Part shown: positions 43,901 to 57,609 of the stretch, in pieces
Position numbering within the stretch: the first letter of the stretch is position 1
Layout: the number at the start of each line of letters is the position of its first letter
Notes under the pieces: model-generated
The model's input: only the letters and a program-made list of their open reading frames with translations
The model's database searches: none
What the model was told of the DNA's origin: nothing
NCBI RefSeq assembly: GCF_001039355.2
Contig: NW_019773513.1
Span: 1,226,692 to 1,290,691, forward strand
Reading direction: 5' to 3'
Source of the DNA: Lingula anatina
Lineage: Eukaryota; Brachiopoda; Lingulata; Lingulida; Lingulidae
DNA length: 64,000 bases
Translations under genes and position numbers: made by a program

Positions 43901-46900
43901 TAAATTAAAATAATCTTTCATGAACTCTTTCATGAATAACATATTAAACAAAATTAATGTTAAAAATTAGTGGTAATGGCTTATTCTGGAATATATGACC
44001 TCTGCACATCATCAGTACCTGACTTAATACAGTATAGTTACTACTTGGATACAGACTTAGATTTAATTATGTAACAATAAGAACAATATATATTACAATA
44101 AACTTCTCTGCACATGTCAGACACTTGTTACCATGAACTAACACTACTTGACAATGGGCTGAGCACTTATCACAGAGTCTGTTTGCGATGCTATTGTTGT
44201 GCTGTGATTGGCTAGTTGAGTCACGTGAAGCCCTACTGTAGCGCCCTCGCGTATCGCGTGAATGCTGCGCATTTCTGGCCATGATTGAAAACTAATTTTG
44301 TGTCCTTCATCTACACCAAAAGACAGACTACTGTAAATATAAACAAATCGTTGCAATCAAGAAATATGTCTTTTAGCGCGATTACACACTTTTTTAATGC
44401 TGACAAACTGTTTTCTTGAAGGCACAGTTATTAGTACGTTGTTGCTGTTTTCTGCTGCTTTGAAAACTCAAGATTGATGTTTGCGCAAACCAATCGTGTG
44501 CAACGACATGGATCAGCTTGACAATCGCTTGCCATTTATATTGAGCAATATTTCACTTTCACTATTTGCAAATCTGTACACAGAATCTTCCCGGGTCCCC
44601 ACAAACAGACACAAACAGCTATACATCAACAAACACGAATCCTGAACCGAAACGAGGTCTGCGGAAGGAGAACATTCAGATGGACCGTGATATGAATCAT
44701 TTTGGTTATATGCATGCTGTCTTATATACGAAGGGTGTCGAGCCGTGTTTCTTATCTTGTACACGCAACAAACCTTACTTATCAGTGTGCAGTTACGGCA
44801 CGCACACGGCTTAATGGAGTTACTGACGTCCACAAAAACAATTCCGAACCAAGAGATAAACTGATGCGCCAGTAAATCAAACCTCGACATCAAATTATTG
44901 AAGGTGTTTCCATTCCCCCTTCATACCTCCCCCACCATTTCTCCACGCCACTTGCCCCATTGGCTTTGATCCGTATTTTATGAGGCGTGAATATGGCTGT
45001 CGGATTTGAGTGGAAATATAACGCTTTTGAGATTAGTTTATTTACTTACATGTTTAATTTTTATCTATTTGCCGTTTTACTTATTCATTTATCTATTCTT
45101 TTATTTATTTATTTATTTATTTATAAAGATATCCATTTATCTGTTATTCTTTACATCCAGTAATTCATTTTTTATGTTAAAATAAATGCTTACATTGGAT
45201 AAAGAATAACGGTCCATAACAGACCCCGTGGCCATTTGACCAGTGTCTGGCGTGGAGAACACACAGTCGGAGACCGGAAGACCAGTGGCACTGTCTATTT
45301 GGCATGGTTGTTGCGATGAAGGTTGAACCGCTTGACCTTTGACCTTGAGTGAGCACCGGACAGCTTCCACATTGCCTTGGTTGTCATGGTAAAATCTAGG
45401 ATATCCTTCCGCGGTCACTGGGAATTCATCAAATAAACCCCAGCGGAGGTGTCCCCAGTGATGGACTAGAGTTTTTCCTTGAAAAATAGAAAAAATAGAG
45501 TTTTAAGAGACCGTAACATACAAGTATGGTACTGCCATTCATTAAAGGCATATACAATGCGTCGTAGACCTTAATGTAACAAATTAATTGCATTTTTTCT
45601 TGAAATAGCAGTAATTTTCCTTTTCTCGCCAAAGTTTAACCTTTCCAGAATCGTTCAGAAAGTTGCAATCCATCGAACCGTTTTTTAATTATTAATTAAA
45701 TTCACCAGTGTCTCCTCCCTTTCTGTGAATCGCATTTTTGTGAAGGGTTTTTTATATGGATTATCTTAGTGAAATTTCCAGGAAAATCAACTTATATAAA
45801 ATAAAGGCCTAACGCTCATTAAATACCATGCTGTTAATCTTTGGAAAATATTGGCTTTTTTCCAGATCACATACCTATTGGTCCAAATTTGTTCTCCACC
45901 TCCGTCCTTGGCGTTAATAAATAGCCAGTGGTCAGATGCATATTCTCCCCGTGGTCACCGCACGGTAAGACCTGCTTAACGTACGGATTGTCCCCATATT
46001 GCTCGCTCTCGTGGTCAACGATGATGTTGGACGTGGTGAACAGTTCACTGGTCGCATCTCTATCAAAGTTCGTGTACGTCGTCCACGTGCTCGGCACGAG
46101 AATTGTGACGTTTTGTATATAGGCACGGTTATTGGTTGACCGGAGAAGATCTCGGGATAACTCTGTGATATATTCCTAGAAACGAGAGAAAGAAAACATT
46201 TAAATTATCTATTGTCATAAGGGGAACAATACTTGGGAGTATCAATTTACGATCAATCAGCAATACGCCTATCTATTTTTGCTGGTGCTGCATGGTTATT
46301 GATAGTTAAGGATATAGTAAACTAAGTGAAACTTCATAGTGAATCAGTAAAACCGCTCCTTTTCAAAACATTGTAATAGACAATGAAGTAAAGCCTTGGT
46401 AGGACGCGAATCTTTTACGGACATTTACTACAGGTGATGAGTAACGCACTGTAAGGACTTTTCCAAAAAAATATTTTGCTCCCCCTCCCCTAATTCCTCC
46501 CACGCAACATTCCCAAGAGGGCAGAGATAAACAAACTGGCATTCCGTCACAGATCCTATGATGGATCGAAAGAATTGACCGATGAAAAAGAGAACATATT
46601 AGAGGAGCTTGGGAAATGACAGGTAAATCTATCAGGTCGCAGTGAAAGGTATTGCGCAGGTAAATGAAGGTGAGAGGCTCAGTGCATTGTGGCGTCGTAA
46701 ACAGGGAAGGCGTCAACACTCATAAGAAAAGGTACCAAATTAAAGGTTCAAGACTCCGTCGGTTTCGTGATGGTGCATTAATCACGCGGCAAGGTCGTCT
46801 TTTTATTAAATCAAATGTGTCAGGTAAACAATTTTTTATACCTCCATTTTCTGGAAAAACCATCGCAAAACCACACGTAATTAGAGATGTCAGTCATCAA

Positions 46901-49900
46901 TAAGATTACTTGTACGCATCGTATCTTTAACAATATATTAAAAAAGACATTCAATCTAATCGCTTTCAGGACTGACACACATTCACTCATATCGTATATC
47001 TAAAAAGTGATACCTGACTCATGCAGGGAATGCATGTATACAATAAACAACAAGCACAACTCGGTACCATTTTTTGTGTGTGTGTGATTCAGAAAAAAAT
47101 AATGCTGTACCATTCACATAACTCCGTTTTCTTCATTTTAGTGTATAGAGATGAGTAGGCGTAAATACAATACTTTCCATTACGTTGAGGAAGACATTAA
47201 GTGTGATGATGAAAAATACAGTAATCACATACTATGATAACCATTACAAGACAATTGATATTTTAGGAAACTACTGGCTTCAGTTTCTTTTAATCTTTCG
47301 ATTGTACTCTTTTATCATCACTGTTCATTAAAAAAAATATTGTTGGTGTCGTTGTTAACTATACTAAAACAAACTCAATCTCTTGCGCGTTTTGGCAAAT
47401 AAAAATGTGTATGCTGATGCTTTTACAGCACACCGGTAGAGGGAGCAACAAAAGATTGAAACAGGTAGAAATAGTGCCCTTATTGACAGTTCCGTCCAAG
47501 TCTCATTTTTTAACAAAGACTAAAATTGATCCAACCACCCTCACACTGGTCATCTGAGGCCATCGTATCCTCTACCAATTCATGACAGTATTCTCTGCTG
47601 GAGAAAAGTGCACATAATTAACCCGTGGTCCTGGTAGAGGGTAAGGTCATAATGGTGGCGGTATGATAGATCCCCCATATTGTCGTCTGACAATGGTATC
47701 GGTAGAGGTGACCGCAAGCAGAGGACTCAAGAAACTTTTGTGTCAAGAGGAACTTCTGATCTCTCGTCTCTTTCTCCCAGTTTTTAACTCGAGTTCAATA
47801 TGGTTCGTGAAAGACCACCAGGACGAACAAAATCTCGATATATCATGACGCTATTCAATTATTTTTTTTAAATTTTCTTCAAATACCGTTTGACAAGTTA
47901 CTCAACATTGTGCAAGGGCATCTCTCTCTCTCTCTCTCTCTCTCGTTCCATCTATCCCTCATAAAATTCACATCACAGCACCGCACTGCTTTCAACATAT
48001 CAACACATGTCATAACTTACACATAGCTTTTTTACTATAAATATAAATATATTTTGGCACGAACATGAAATATTCGTGTCTTCAACTCACACCTAATAAA
48101 AAACCCAAGGAGCTCGTCATTACAACCTCACTATTGAAAAAACATATCATACATGCCATTAGAAATCCGCCTTTAAGGTAAAGCATTATCCCTGTGTACA
48201 GTGTGTGTTACAAACTTTCCTTTCATAAACAAAAGGCTCCTGTTTACAATTCATCCCACGAAGGGAAAAGTCACAACCGCTTTCTATTCAGAACCGCGTC
48301 CCGTTGAAATATACGTCTTTCATGCCTCACATTGGCTACACCATTCCTTTATGAGGATCCTTTTTTAACCTCGTACCAAACCCGCATGCCTGCAATGTCA
48401 ATTTTACCCAGGGACATCGTGGGAACAAATATCAAAACACTGTTGAAACCGCTCATGTGTTGCGGTACCTTGTGATCAGAATGCACGCAGTATAAAGGCG
48501 CAGTGCTGTAGTAGAACTTTGTGAAATTTTCGAGTCAGCTTCACGTCAGGTTTATCTAAAATTAGTGACGTCACCACAGAGGATTTGTCGACATCATTAA
48601 ACGTCATAATAGGTAATCTGCTGACGTCATTATTCGTCATCATACGGGCTTCAAATAGGCACAAGGAAGGTTTCTGTGAGGTCTGGTCACCGGTATAGGT
48701 GAATTATATCCATTACTTCCTCGGTGCCGTCGTGCCTTATAAACTATTACTACCAAATGACCGTCTTCCAAAGCGAATTTGAATCAAACCTAGGCGGTAT
48801 AGGACCTCCTTGATCAAACAAAGCCCGCATATTTGAGCTAGAGTTTTATTTTAGCATTACTTTTACTAATAGGGTTTATGCATTGCATTACATAACACGG
48901 CAGACAGCGTCAAGTACGGCCTCTCAGTGAGCTCCATTAATATGGGTGTAATGCCCCAAAAGTGTCCCCAGATTTCACGTAATACCCACATATGTAGCTG
49001 TCTGTATTTGAGGAACAATGTTAAACCCGGTGCAGGTTATTTAATATATACACACCAGGTATTTGCAATATACCTGATGACCCTCACAGTCGACTGCAGG
49101 GGTTCGATGGACCCGTACAATAATTGGTAACGCGCTTTGTTACTGTTGCGTAATATCAAGCAATGATTTTGTGAGTGGGCATCAGAAAATGTACCACCCC
49201 TGGACTCATAAACTGGCCGCTGACACGTACATAAAGTTCAAACATACACACACACATACACACACACCAAGAGCAAGACGCTTTTGGATAATATTTTACG
49301 AAGAATTCTGCTGGTAATGAATATAAATCACGCTCGAATGCTGTCTGTCTGACCAATTACAAATACCCAGCAAGGACACCTTAATATTCAGAGACCTTAC
49401 TCTCTAACATAATTCCACGCAAATCATTTGGTATTCGATGCAGGATATTATGTCACACTCTTACACTATATCTATATCGATTGGTATACAGTTAAGGACC
49501 ACTATTCAGTGTTCAAGGGTCTAGATCTGTGACAATACTTGGCATAGCTGCTAGATGTGGACATGTCCTTTCTGTAGACTTCCAGACCTTATATTTTACT
49601 CGCAGCAGGCGCGAGACTTAAACCTATTTGATTTCACATTTAATACGTTGCATGGGTAGTGGGTACATGTAGACGATGTCATAAAGTTTAGACATGCCTT
49701 GTCAAGGGTCGGGAACAGTAAAGTTTGTCGACTTTTGGTCTTAGTTAGCCCTGTGCTCTGCCTGGTATTTATATATGACAGCAAGTGGCAGAAATGATGT
49801 CAATCGAAAGATAATATCTGTCCTCCGGCATTTTTGAAAGCCGTCGATTGTCGGCACACAGGATTTATTTTACTATATGTCGAGTGAGACGGCAAATTAA

Positions 49901-52900
49901 CTCTATATAGAAAAAATGAGACCTTGGTTAATTGATTTTATTCCGTTTTGGTGACAATATCGATGGCCTTTCGATCCTTGATTAAGTAAATCCTATCAAT
50001 TAATAAAAGTCTAATCGATTTACAATTTTTTCAGATTTACACCATCGTTGCAAATTGCCTGAAATATAAATCAATAATCAACTGAATTATAGCTTGCTAT
50101 CTTGATTTCCGTAAACTAGAGACCGTTCGGTAAAACCCCCACTAAAAAGGGCATGACACTTTCCTCCATTTCAACAGGGAAGTTAAAAACATTGAAAAGC
50201 ATTTACTGTTTAAGGCCCTTGTTTTCTGCCAAATGAACTATCAATAGCAAAATATCCAGTAAGCTCCGTTACAATTTTGATTGGCCTAGGTTGGACTTAT
50301 TGTCATAACATTCAATTTTGTCGGAAGATCTACGGTGTATTGGCTTTAGTTATATATTTACTTGTACATGTTGGTGTCCTTGCAGCAGAAAACGTTTTAA
50401 GGACAAACATTACAAATTACGTGTGCCACAGGTGTGTGTTTGTTTAAAATACAATATATTTTTCTTGAATAAATATTTTTAAAAAAATCGACTCTGACTA
50501 ACAAATAAAATGCATAATATCACGCAAAACGACAACAACAACAACAAAAATACAACGACGCTTTCAACCATTACCTCCCTCAAATTATCGATGACCTCGA
50601 TGTCAAAAGGTCATAAAAAAGAGGCGTTGTTTTCATTACAAAAGAAAACAGATCTTGCAGTTACGATTATTTAGTGAGTCAACATTCCTTTTACATTTAT
50701 TATTTTGCGTTTCAATACTTCCTGGGTTCGTCATGAGATAAAAATGCTCTGTAAAGTCAGGTACCTGAAAGAATCGACATTAAGCCTTGCGGGGTGCTGT
50801 TTCTTTTCACTCAGGGAGAAGTATTTTCCTTTATTACTTCCTAATACTAAATTTTATTATCTCGATACGTAACGTGCTTTTTCAATGGCGGCGCCAAGTC
50901 AAGAAACACACCATAAACACTTCCCCAGTGACGTTTTTCACTAAACATTACAGCTTCCTGTATTTGAGTAAATATTTCACTGTGGATATGGTGACCATGA
51001 CAGGTCCTTTCGCATTTGATTTTTATCTCATAATGCCTCTGTTACGAATAACTTATTTCACCGTGGAAAGAGATACTCCATTAATACTAGGCATTATTTT
51101 GGTGTTATTCACACAAAACTCTGATAGTATGGGATCGACGCCTCCGGACACATCTACACAATGATATCACGGAGCTTTAAATTTGCTTTGATTTTCGCCG
51201 ACGTCGACAAGTACTGGGACATCAGATTTACTGAAAAACTACTGGTGATGTGTGAGAAAAACACGCGCTTGAAATATTACATATGTTATTATCATGTTTT
51301 ATTTATTGTGCGAGAGAGATTGGAGCTTTGCATCTGTTTTTGTTGAATTATTCACCATTTTTGCCAGGAACACCACCAAACCGTGTAAAATGGTAGTTTT
51401 CCTGAATTTGAAATAATGATGACCTGTATTACATCCGTAAATGAGAACGAATTCACGACTTAAAACCTGAAACGAATAAATCTTGTCTCCGGTTACAATA
51501 TATTACAGACTGGTTATAACAACTGAAATAATTTTACCCTTCGAAAAGACTGAGAGAAATAGTGCCTAATAATGCAATAGTTCACTCTTTACCGTATAGA
51601 AAAGGTATAATTTCAACGCTCATGTTGAGGTTCTCAACGCCACGCATCGATGCGCACCCAGTTTAACAAAAGAAGAAGGCCTTTTTTAACTTTTAAGACT
51701 ATCATTTGTAACAATTAGAGACAATCTTGCCCTAAACAGGACAACAATAATACCAGAATCACTCCTTTACAACAATACCTGTATACATTTCACCGGCGGG
51801 GACCCTTTAACCCGACAAAAAAAGATATCAAATTAAGTCAAGAGATAGGGTGTTATTTTGAACGCTAAGAAATCCTTGCTGAACAAAGCTTTAAGGACGT
51901 TTTTTCTTGGTTCCTTAAACAGGGATAAAAGCCATGGCAAGGCGTCCCTGTCTCTAGACAGTGAATCAGTTCTAAGGATAAAGTAGAGCTTTAAAATAGA
52001 ACCTTATACAAGGATATGATAGGCGTTATTGGTTGGTGTTGGCTATTTCACTTTTATATATGTAGTTCCTAGAAAAATAAAACGTTCTTCGAATAAAAAG
52101 ATCCAAGTACACTGAATGCTAAAAAAATTGCCTTGTAACTTTCCCAACAATTTTCATCCAGTGTAATAATTTGAGCACCGTATTTGACTGACAGCGATTG
52201 TGCAGGAAGTGCACTTGGAAAAACTTAATGTTGGTTTACCGTCTGGTATCTGATAATATTTGAACGAACGTCTATCTTGTCATGACATTTACTTAGTCTG
52301 CCATTTGTTCTGTGAAGTATAGGCTATTTGAAGTCTACATAAAAATATATTTCAGTTTTCTTTGTGCTAACAAACCAAGGACGTATATTCAATATACGTC
52401 CTTGTAACAAACCCAGTACAATTCTTCTGACGTACATGTAATATGAGGTAGAGTTTCAACTGAGATCCCAGTTTCTACGAACGAACGCATCTGTCGAGAA
52501 ATCGCCCTAAGTGCTCTATAAAAACTGGTTGGACTTTTGTCGCACTGTTCACTTACCCCTGTACGACAACAATTAAGTAATCGTGGTCTTTAAAAGCATT
52601 TTGTCGTTCTCATGTCGTCAGGTGACACATTAAACCTTCATGCAACCAATCATTAAGAACACGAAGACTGATATTTGCTGTAAGGGGAATCAATCACAGA
52701 AATACGCCACTTGGAATTTGAAATAAATCTTTCATATGATAGCATTTAAATCAGTGCATCATGCGACTTGCAGACATTACTAAACCATTGATTTAGTATA
52801 GTGATTCAGATTGGCATTTCCTGGTCTAGGTTAAGGTTTTGTTTCTTTTCTCTTTTTATATCGTATAATCTAGGCCCTAGGTTCTTTTAAATTTCTTTTG

Positions 52901-55900
52901 TTAACTCGCTGTGTTTTGAAAATGTACATACTGTACTGTAGTCAAAGGGGTAACCCGCAAAGCAATGTATTTACGAATCTATAAAATGGCACAGAAGATG
53001 AGCAGAGGACAAAGACATCTGTTTATAGTTGCCACAAGGCATATATCAGTCACACAAAATACTTGAGATCAAATAATTCGTCTGTTCATCACGAAAACTT
53101 GGCTTCGCATAGTGCTTTTGTTTGTGTCAAGCGTTTGCCCTACGCTTTTATTCGTGTCATTTGTACGTGTTGAATTAGATCACCATACATCTATGTTAGT
53201 GTTCTGCAGGAGTCTGTAATTTAGAAAATACCTGTTTCCTGACACATTAGCCTTACAGTTGTACATCTACATGTGATATGACACTACCCGATAGCTTAAT
53301 CTAAGATCTAATATACCATTTATTAGATCTTAGGCTTAATAGACTAATTTGCGTTGCCGGAGGATTTTCCGTTACAACCTCTAATATTGGGGTGATATCA
53401 TAGAAACTTTTGTTTCACATCCCATACGTTTAACGTCAATGACGGATCCACCTAAAGGACTGCTCTTCCTCAGGGGCATTCATGAAAATTACTAAATTAT
53501 ATAAACTCTAATGTGAGTGTGTAAGAGGAAGAGAGGGAAGGAATGGAGAGGCGAGCGTCGCTTTACGCTGCGGTGTCATTTCCATCTCAGCATCATTTTC
53601 ATGTTTTTCAAGGATTTTTTTAAAATCGTTGTTGATAACAATTCATTTTCTCAAAGGTAGCACTATTTAGTCATTTTAAAAGTATACAAATATCAAGTAT
53701 ACTGCAGTGTAGCATGGATGGAATGGCATCACAATCACCAATAACGACAATAAAAATGTGAAACCTGAAAATCGTATAACTTTACTCTTTCATAAGATTG
53801 GACCTAAAATATGTTTACTACGATCCGAGCGTCTACTCGAAATAAAAGTGTGTATAAAAAGGATCTTCTAATATAGTCTACCACTAACCGTGTATTCACT
53901 ATGTGCCTGAGGGGGTGGGTGTGACGTCAGATACAGGTGCACGAGGCCACATATTTAACCAGTCATTACTCACACTTAGGAATGCGAGGGCAAGGCGACG
54001 CCGTACCACTGGGGATAGGAGTACAGCAGAGAACGCTACCTTCTCTATTAAAAGCATATTATGATGAAGTGAAACGATAAGATAAAAACGGCAATGCCAT
54101 ACATTGTTCGGCGTGTCTTGTTGGGTCAGGAGATCAATTGTTGGCGTTTATCGGGTGTAATTTGGACACCACGCCCCGTCATTACATTAACCGCGCGTCC
54201 GCCCGGTTAGCGGCTAAATTTATTAGAGCATTTCCAAGTTTGACTGAAATTCACCGTGTCTATTTCAGTCTTATACGCTGATTTAGTAATGAAGTTTTCT
54301 TACCCCGTCAACGGATTTTGTTAACACACAAGTTTTAAAAACACCGGGAAGAGTATGTATTGTAATAGTCTGGTCAAGGGGTCATATCACGACAATAAAA
54401 CCAACGGTCGTATTTGGACAAGCGTTTCCTTTTATACTTGAGCCCAAAATTATTTGTATTCCTATTTTGACCAGCAATGGTCATTCAAAATAAATACGAA
54501 TGTAATACGTAAAACATTTTGGGTACGTCAAAATATTTGACGAGCCGTGACATTATGTATGTCATAATGCAGAGCCTGTCCGGCACATTAAGCAGTGCAC
54601 AATGGGATTTCGGTGGGTGGTTAAATGTTTTGTCTGGCCAAATCATAATGGTCATTTCGAGTATCAAATATACTCCAAATGTGCGCTACAGGATGCCTGC
54701 ACAATGTGTCTGGGTTGTTAAATGAAGGTATGACGAGAAATGACAATAATGATAGAAATAAGAGAAATGACAGATACCACAAGCATTATCGTATTACTAC
54801 AGTGTAGGCGGGTTGAGGTGTATAAAAGAATGCTGCAAAAATCTACATTTGTGACCACATTATAAAACGCATTTTACCAAAACAGGGTGAACAATTTTAT
54901 AATCTACAAAGTTCCCAGAAATTTAACATGCCAAACCTTAGAACTGCGAGATCCTCAAAATCTTTCATTCCCAGGGTGATTCCATCTTTAAAGAAAATTT
55001 ATGATTTTAGGAGCTGCATTGATAAATTTCAATTTTATCTTGTTCTTGAAAATGATTTTAAAAAAAATATTTGATGCCCTTATACTGTTATAATTTTAGT
55101 ATTATAAATGTACTGGTATCATCCAAATTCAAATTGTACAATTGAATATTATCGTTTTATTACAAGGGGTTTTTGTTTCTGTACTGAGTGCAGTATACTG
55201 TATATAGGCAATTGTGAGGATACTTGGACTAGCTTTAAAGTCTCTCCTGGTACTTTATGCACGAAGAGGGACAATGTACTTGTTCTCTATCAGGTGGGCG
55301 ATGACGTCATTGGTGTAATTCTGTGCAAAAATTCTCGCTGCGCATAATTAACTACGGTAATATTTGTGAATATGTAGTGGAAAATACTCTTTCTGTGGCC
55401 TTGGTAAAGGGTATACGGGTAAATGTAGCTGGGCAAACCCAGGGAAACACTTTAGGTTTTAAATTAAGGCCAAACAAGGAAAACGTGACACGCTGATACA
55501 GAGTGAAAGATATCCTACAAACGTGATACAAACGTCTTAATTTCAAGTGTCGTACATACGGGCTTATGTTTCTATTACTGGTATGCCAAACCTCTGTGTA
55601 TGCTCTACTGCGTTTATATTCACCCCACAGTACTGGAATTGAATGGATTCACAAAATGGCAATAATGTTTACATTTATGCCACCGATATAGAACTGCCAT
55701 TATAGTAACGTGTGTATTTCTCTTGCACCATTGCGCTCAAGTGTTATCTAGATCTCGCAACTCTGTAACGAATGTAATAATTACACGAGAAATATTATGA
55801 TTATTCAATTGTTGTCTTGCAGGTGATCCAAATTTAAACAGAAACCGTCTGTGGGCGGAATACGAAAAGGAGAAAATAGGTGAATTTATTGAACTGAGAG

Positions 55901-57244
55901 GCGACCATTCTTCTCAATCAAGACATTCTGTGGCACAAAGGAGGTTTTCATTGTGTTATTCTTTCTTTCTGGGAGAAGAATAGATTTGCCGGTTAAGGTG
56001 ATAGGTTGAGGTCAAATTTGAACAAGGTACGGTTACAGCCACAGTATAGGCTTATACATGTATAACTGGGCTATAGAGGGAAAGACCCCAATGAGGACCC
56101 AGACCAGTGGTATTTTTCTTCGTGCCTGTATTTCCCCCATTGTGCATTACACTGGTACACTTCTCTTACGTTATACCCACCCTCTACCAGGGCCACAGAT
56201 TGACTTTTCACAGAATATTCACAGATATGCCTTTAGATAAATAGACGGTCATTGGTTTTCCCCATTTTTCCCTATATAACCTGCCACCCTGGTAAAGGGT
56301 ACGTTATACCGACATTTCCGTCATTAATGGGTGTGTAGAAAGTTCACCAGATCACCCCAGTCGTGTGGTGGAAATTCGAGGGCCAGTGTTTTTATTTCTT
56401 ATTTTTTGTCTGTCAGGATTTGTGGTCTGAGAGGGGACAACCGATAGCTCGAGAGAGAGAAAGCGGAGTGGCCAAGTCCCACTTCCTAACCCCCCCACAC
56501 CCGTGTCTCTGAAAGGCGGTCATCATCTTCTTTTCTTATGTCTTTCATGTGGTACCTATCGAATTTTTGTTCGAAAAAGGCCTTTCTTGAACTTATCCCT
56601 CAAATTTGTTTGTGGGCACATGTTTAATTATTATCATTACTATTATTATTATAGTATAAATTCCGAAGACCTATCACGGTGAGTCGTCGATGGAATGACA
56701 TATGTGGGCTTGCATTCGATACACACTTTAAAAAGAAAACATTGTTAACGTCGCGTGCTTTTTATCACGTTTACTACACATAAAACCATGTCCAAGCTGG
56801 TCTTGTTGTTGAACTATTGACAATAATCTTTCTTGTGTAAATAAATCTATACTTCAAAAATGACCATTTCTTCATGTCAGGATGAAATCGCTGACCAGGT
56901 CAAATCTTTTCCCAAATCAATTAAACCAATAGAAATTCCGATACGGGAGAAGGCGGAAGCTTTCTGATAAGGAACAACTAACAACAGGGCGTTGCAGTGT
57001 TTACTTTTCGCAGTCAGAAAATAATTCAATTTTGATTGATGAAAGTGGCCCACGTTTTTTAGGATCAAGCCGTTAAAACCGTCATGCGTATCAATTCACA
57101 TTAAATTTAATTTTCAAAGCGGTCCTTGCTTTAGTTATGGATTTTACATACATGTCAGGGTATTTTTGAATTGCGTTTTCAAGTTTTAAAATACTGGATT
57201 ATAAAATCTCACTCAGCCAAAAACAACATTTGTGTGAATGTGTG

Positions 57245-57291
<47 letters not shown>

Positions 57292-57334
57292 TAGAGTAGA
57301 TGCTTGTGCACATACACATATCATAAATGCCTGA

Positions 57335-57391
<57 letters not shown>

Positions 57392-57531
57392 TTTCAACGT
57401 CCTCTACAGGGAAGATGATGGGGTAAGAAGATGGGGGAGGGGGGGTCTTTCCTTCCGCCTCTATCAACCCGAAGCCTGTAATAAACCGTAAACGTTCGTC
57501 CCACCATCACTATTAAAGACATTATAATCAC

Positions 57532-57609
<78 letters not shown>

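Noticed and set aside
44067-44282. 71-residue frame with CDKC ... CLTC spacing
   Set aside because: Tempting as a zinc-ribbon exon, but it has no donor, no matching exon and no recognisable family.
46664-46903. 79-residue basic frame in CLCA intron 1
   Set aside because: No domain, no splice sites fitting a gene and no relation to the neighbouring exons.
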